A DNA stretch of 64,000 nt from the NCBI GenBank assembly GCA_025782575.1, contig JALGYY010000028.1, positions 62,001-126,000 on the forward strand. Reading direction: 5' to 3'. The position numbers and the translations under genes are program-made. Within the stretch, counting starts at the first letter, position 1. Each line of letters begins with the position of its first letter. The notes beneath the pieces are model-generated. The model was not told where the DNA came from. It saw only the letters and a program-made list of their open reading frames with translations, and did no database searches. The DNA comes from a bacterium (lineage in GTDB: Bacteria; Orphanbacterota; Orphanbacteria; Orphanbacterales; Orphanbacteraceae). This document shows positions 62,658 through 64,000 of this stretch, in pieces.

Positions 62658-63860
62658 ATGAAGCACTGCATTTGGTTCGCAATCGCAATCGCCACAGCCC
62701 TGCCGGCTGAGGCCAACGAAGGACGATTCTCTGAGGAGCGGTTCCTGGCGCCGTTAACAGAGGGGCACCCGGCGATCGTAGCGCTCACGGAGCGCCTTGC
62801 GGGCGCGGAGGGTGAGCGACGGGAGGCAAGGGTGATGAACCCGGAGTTCGGATTTGACCGAGAGGCGCCGGACGGAGCGGCCAATCAGTCAGTTTTCCGG
62901 TTGAGCTGGAAGCCGCCGTTGGATGGACGTAGCGGGTTGCGGAAGCGTGCGGCAGACGCCGGTGTGCGTGCGGCCACAAGTGAGTTCGACTGGGCAAAGT
63001 TGCAATTACGGGAAGAGCTTCGAAGCGCATACGCCGAGTGGGCGCAGGCGGCAGAGCGGCGCGATCTCTTGTCCGCGCATGTGACCGTGATGAAGCGGTT
63101 AGCCGAGCGGGCAAGAGTGCGGGCGGAAACCGGGGAAGAGTCGGGGCTCGGTGCGCGGAGGCTCGCGCTTGCCGCTACCGAGGTGCAGAGCAAATTCGCT
63201 CAGGCCGAAGCAATGTTCGTTCTCGGAGAAGCAAAAGTACGGGTTGTTTACCCGGAGCTCCGACAGGGCGTTCAGCCGATTCGGCCTGCACTGCCTGTGG
63301 TGCCACCGAAACTAGACTGGTCGAATCGGCCGGACATTGAAGTGAGGCGTTTCGAAGTGCAACAAGCGGAGTTGAAGAAGCGGTTGAGTGGCCGATATTT
63401 GGAATTTCCAGAGCTCACCGCGGGATGGACTCGTTTTGACGAGGCACCCGGCATAGTTGAAGGTCCCGTGCTCGGAGTGAGCTGGAGTGTACCGATTTTT
63501 GATCGTAATCAGGGTAGACGCCAACAGGACGCTCGAAAAGTAGTTATCGCTGAGGCCAGACTCGAGCTTGCAATCGCTACAGCGCAGGCAGAGTTGGAAG
63601 CGGCGCATGGCGCCTACGCGCTGCTCCGGGCGGCGGCCACCGAGGTGACGACCGTTACGGAAGACGCAGACGGACTTGTGGAGAGCGCAACGGCCTCTTT
63701 TCAGGTCGGTGAGAACACGCTGACGGATCTGATGGAGACACTTCGCTCCGTTCTAAGCAGTCAGATTACTGCAATGGAACTTCACTACAACGCACTTGAG
63801 GCGCACCGTCACTTGGAACTGAGCGCGGGAAGGTCTCTGAGTACCGGAGGTATGGAATGA
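62658..63860 (+). CDS. TolC/CzcC-family outer-membrane efflux protein
   Basis: 400 residues from ATG 62658, nine bases after GAGG (TTG 62652 is an alternative). Signal peptide about 1-20. Two OEP repeats of long coiled helices (LREELRSAYAEWAQAAERRD, and LELAIATAQAELEAAHGAYALLRAA in parts) alternate with beta segments (VLGVSWSVPIFDRNQGRRQQDARKV in parts). It forms the outer-membrane tunnel of an RND metal pump. Overlaps the adaptor gene by four bases. Confidence 0.9.
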   Translation: MKHCIWFAIAIATALPAEANEGRFSEERFLAPLTEGHPAIVALTERLAGAEGERREARVMNPEFGFDREAPDGAANQSVFRLSWKPPLDGRSGLRKRAADAGVRAATSEFDWAKLQLREELRSAYAEWAQAAERRDLLSAHVTVMKRLAERARVRAETGEESGLGARRLALAATEVQSKFAQAEAMFVLGEAKVRVVYPELRQGVQPIRPALPVVPPKLDWSNRPDIEVRRFEVQQAELKKRLSGRYLEFPELTAGWTRFDEAPGIVEGPVLGVSWSVPIFDRNQGRRQQDARKVVIAEARLELAIATAQAELEAAHGAYALLRAAATEVTTVTEDADGLVESATASFQVGENTLTDLMETLRSVLSSQITAMELHYNALEAHRHLELSAGRSLSTGGME

Positions 63861-64000
63861 TAAGGCTTCCCGTGGTGCTAGTACCGATGCTGCTACTTGT
63901 CTGGGGGTGTGGCGGACAGAGTGGGTCTCAGAACGACGTCCACGAAGAAGATGAGGGTTGGGCAGTGACGGCGTGGGGCGAGCACTTCGAAATCTTCGCT
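63857..64000 (+). CDS. Efflux RND adaptor lipoprotein, CzcB/CusB-like (5' part only)
   Basis: 48 codons are visible before the window ends. A signal peptide ends in the lipobox VWGC. The next residues include WAVTAWGEHFEIFA, the pattern that opens CzcB-type periplasmic adaptors (VTxWxxxxELFxE). The start ATG overlaps the preceding stop. It would link the TolC-type channel to an RND pump expected just beyond the window. Confidence 0.8.
   Translation, partial: MIRLPVVLVPMLLLVWGCGGQSGSQNDVHEEDEGWAVTAWGEHFEIFA

Overview
The window looks like chromosomal DNA from a free-living, Gram-negative, respiring bacterium with fairly high GC. Lipoboxes, a TolC-type outer-membrane protein, a beta-barrel porin ending in Phe and a complete F1Fo-ATP synthase operon all point to a diderm. 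A CotH/lamin-tail surface protein with a FlgD/T9SS-like C-terminal domain and an NTT-type nucleotide transporter fused to HEAT repeats recall uncultured FCB-type or deltaproteobacteria-like lineages (Gemmatimonadota, Krumholzibacteriota, Eisenbacteria). That placement is inference, because no rRNA or tRNA gene is present to settle it. No CRISPR array, prophage or complete insertion sequence was seen.

Layout. 1-2112: a truncated molybdopterin oxidoreductase, followed by a REP-like palindrome. 2.3-9.1 kb: a secreted protein, a membrane protein divergent from its probable HxlR regulator with two matching operators, two small lipoproteins, a Tam-like methyltransferase, a VOC protein and modABC, which could supply molybdate to the enzyme at the left edge. 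9.1-16.5 kb: a run of small accessory enzymes (DUF1801, HEAT-like, DinB, NUDIX, DUF6265, AHSA1, ABM, cold shock protein, DUF4287/5655, DDAH). Two of these genes carry apparent frameshifts. 16.5-21.4 kb: an envelope cluster (DUF3365 haem lipoprotein, VWA protein, AIM24 protein, CapA-like lipoprotein, secreted protein). 21.5-29.4 kb: a class V aminotransferase, an ATL protein, a CPBP protease, a MarR-pirin-nitroreductase operon and the CotH protein. 29.5-39.4 kb: a VOC/NTT-HEAT/cyclic-nucleotide-domain operon, a polyphosphate block (ppx convergent with ppk2-ppk1) and cstA. 39.5-44.7 kb: glgC, a TerB-DnaJ protein, an esterase, a PLD protein and an RsbU-like phosphatase. 44.8-52.1 kb: the atp operon, followed by a second REP-like palindrome.

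The most striking region is 53.0-62.2 kb. A PAS-LuxR regulator with four clustered cysteines precedes, in one direction and nearly without gaps, a Cyc2-like monohaem cytochrome/porin fusion, a MauL-type cupredoxin, a GltD-like FAD/Fe-S oxidoreductase with extra ferredoxin clusters, a Rieske protein, a split b6f-type cytochrome b, a membrane-anchored octahaem cytochrome c and a monohaem cytochrome c. Read together, these could connect an outer-membrane electron port through periplasmic carriers to a (mena)quinol:cytochrome c complex and a pyridine-nucleotide-type flavoenzyme. This is the best candidate here for an undescribed system.

The right edge (62.3-64.0 kb) starts a metal-efflux operon. 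An RcnR-like repressor with all four Ni/Co ligands has its probable operator between the -35 and -10 boxes, and is followed by a TolC-type channel and the start of a CzcB/CusB-like adaptor.
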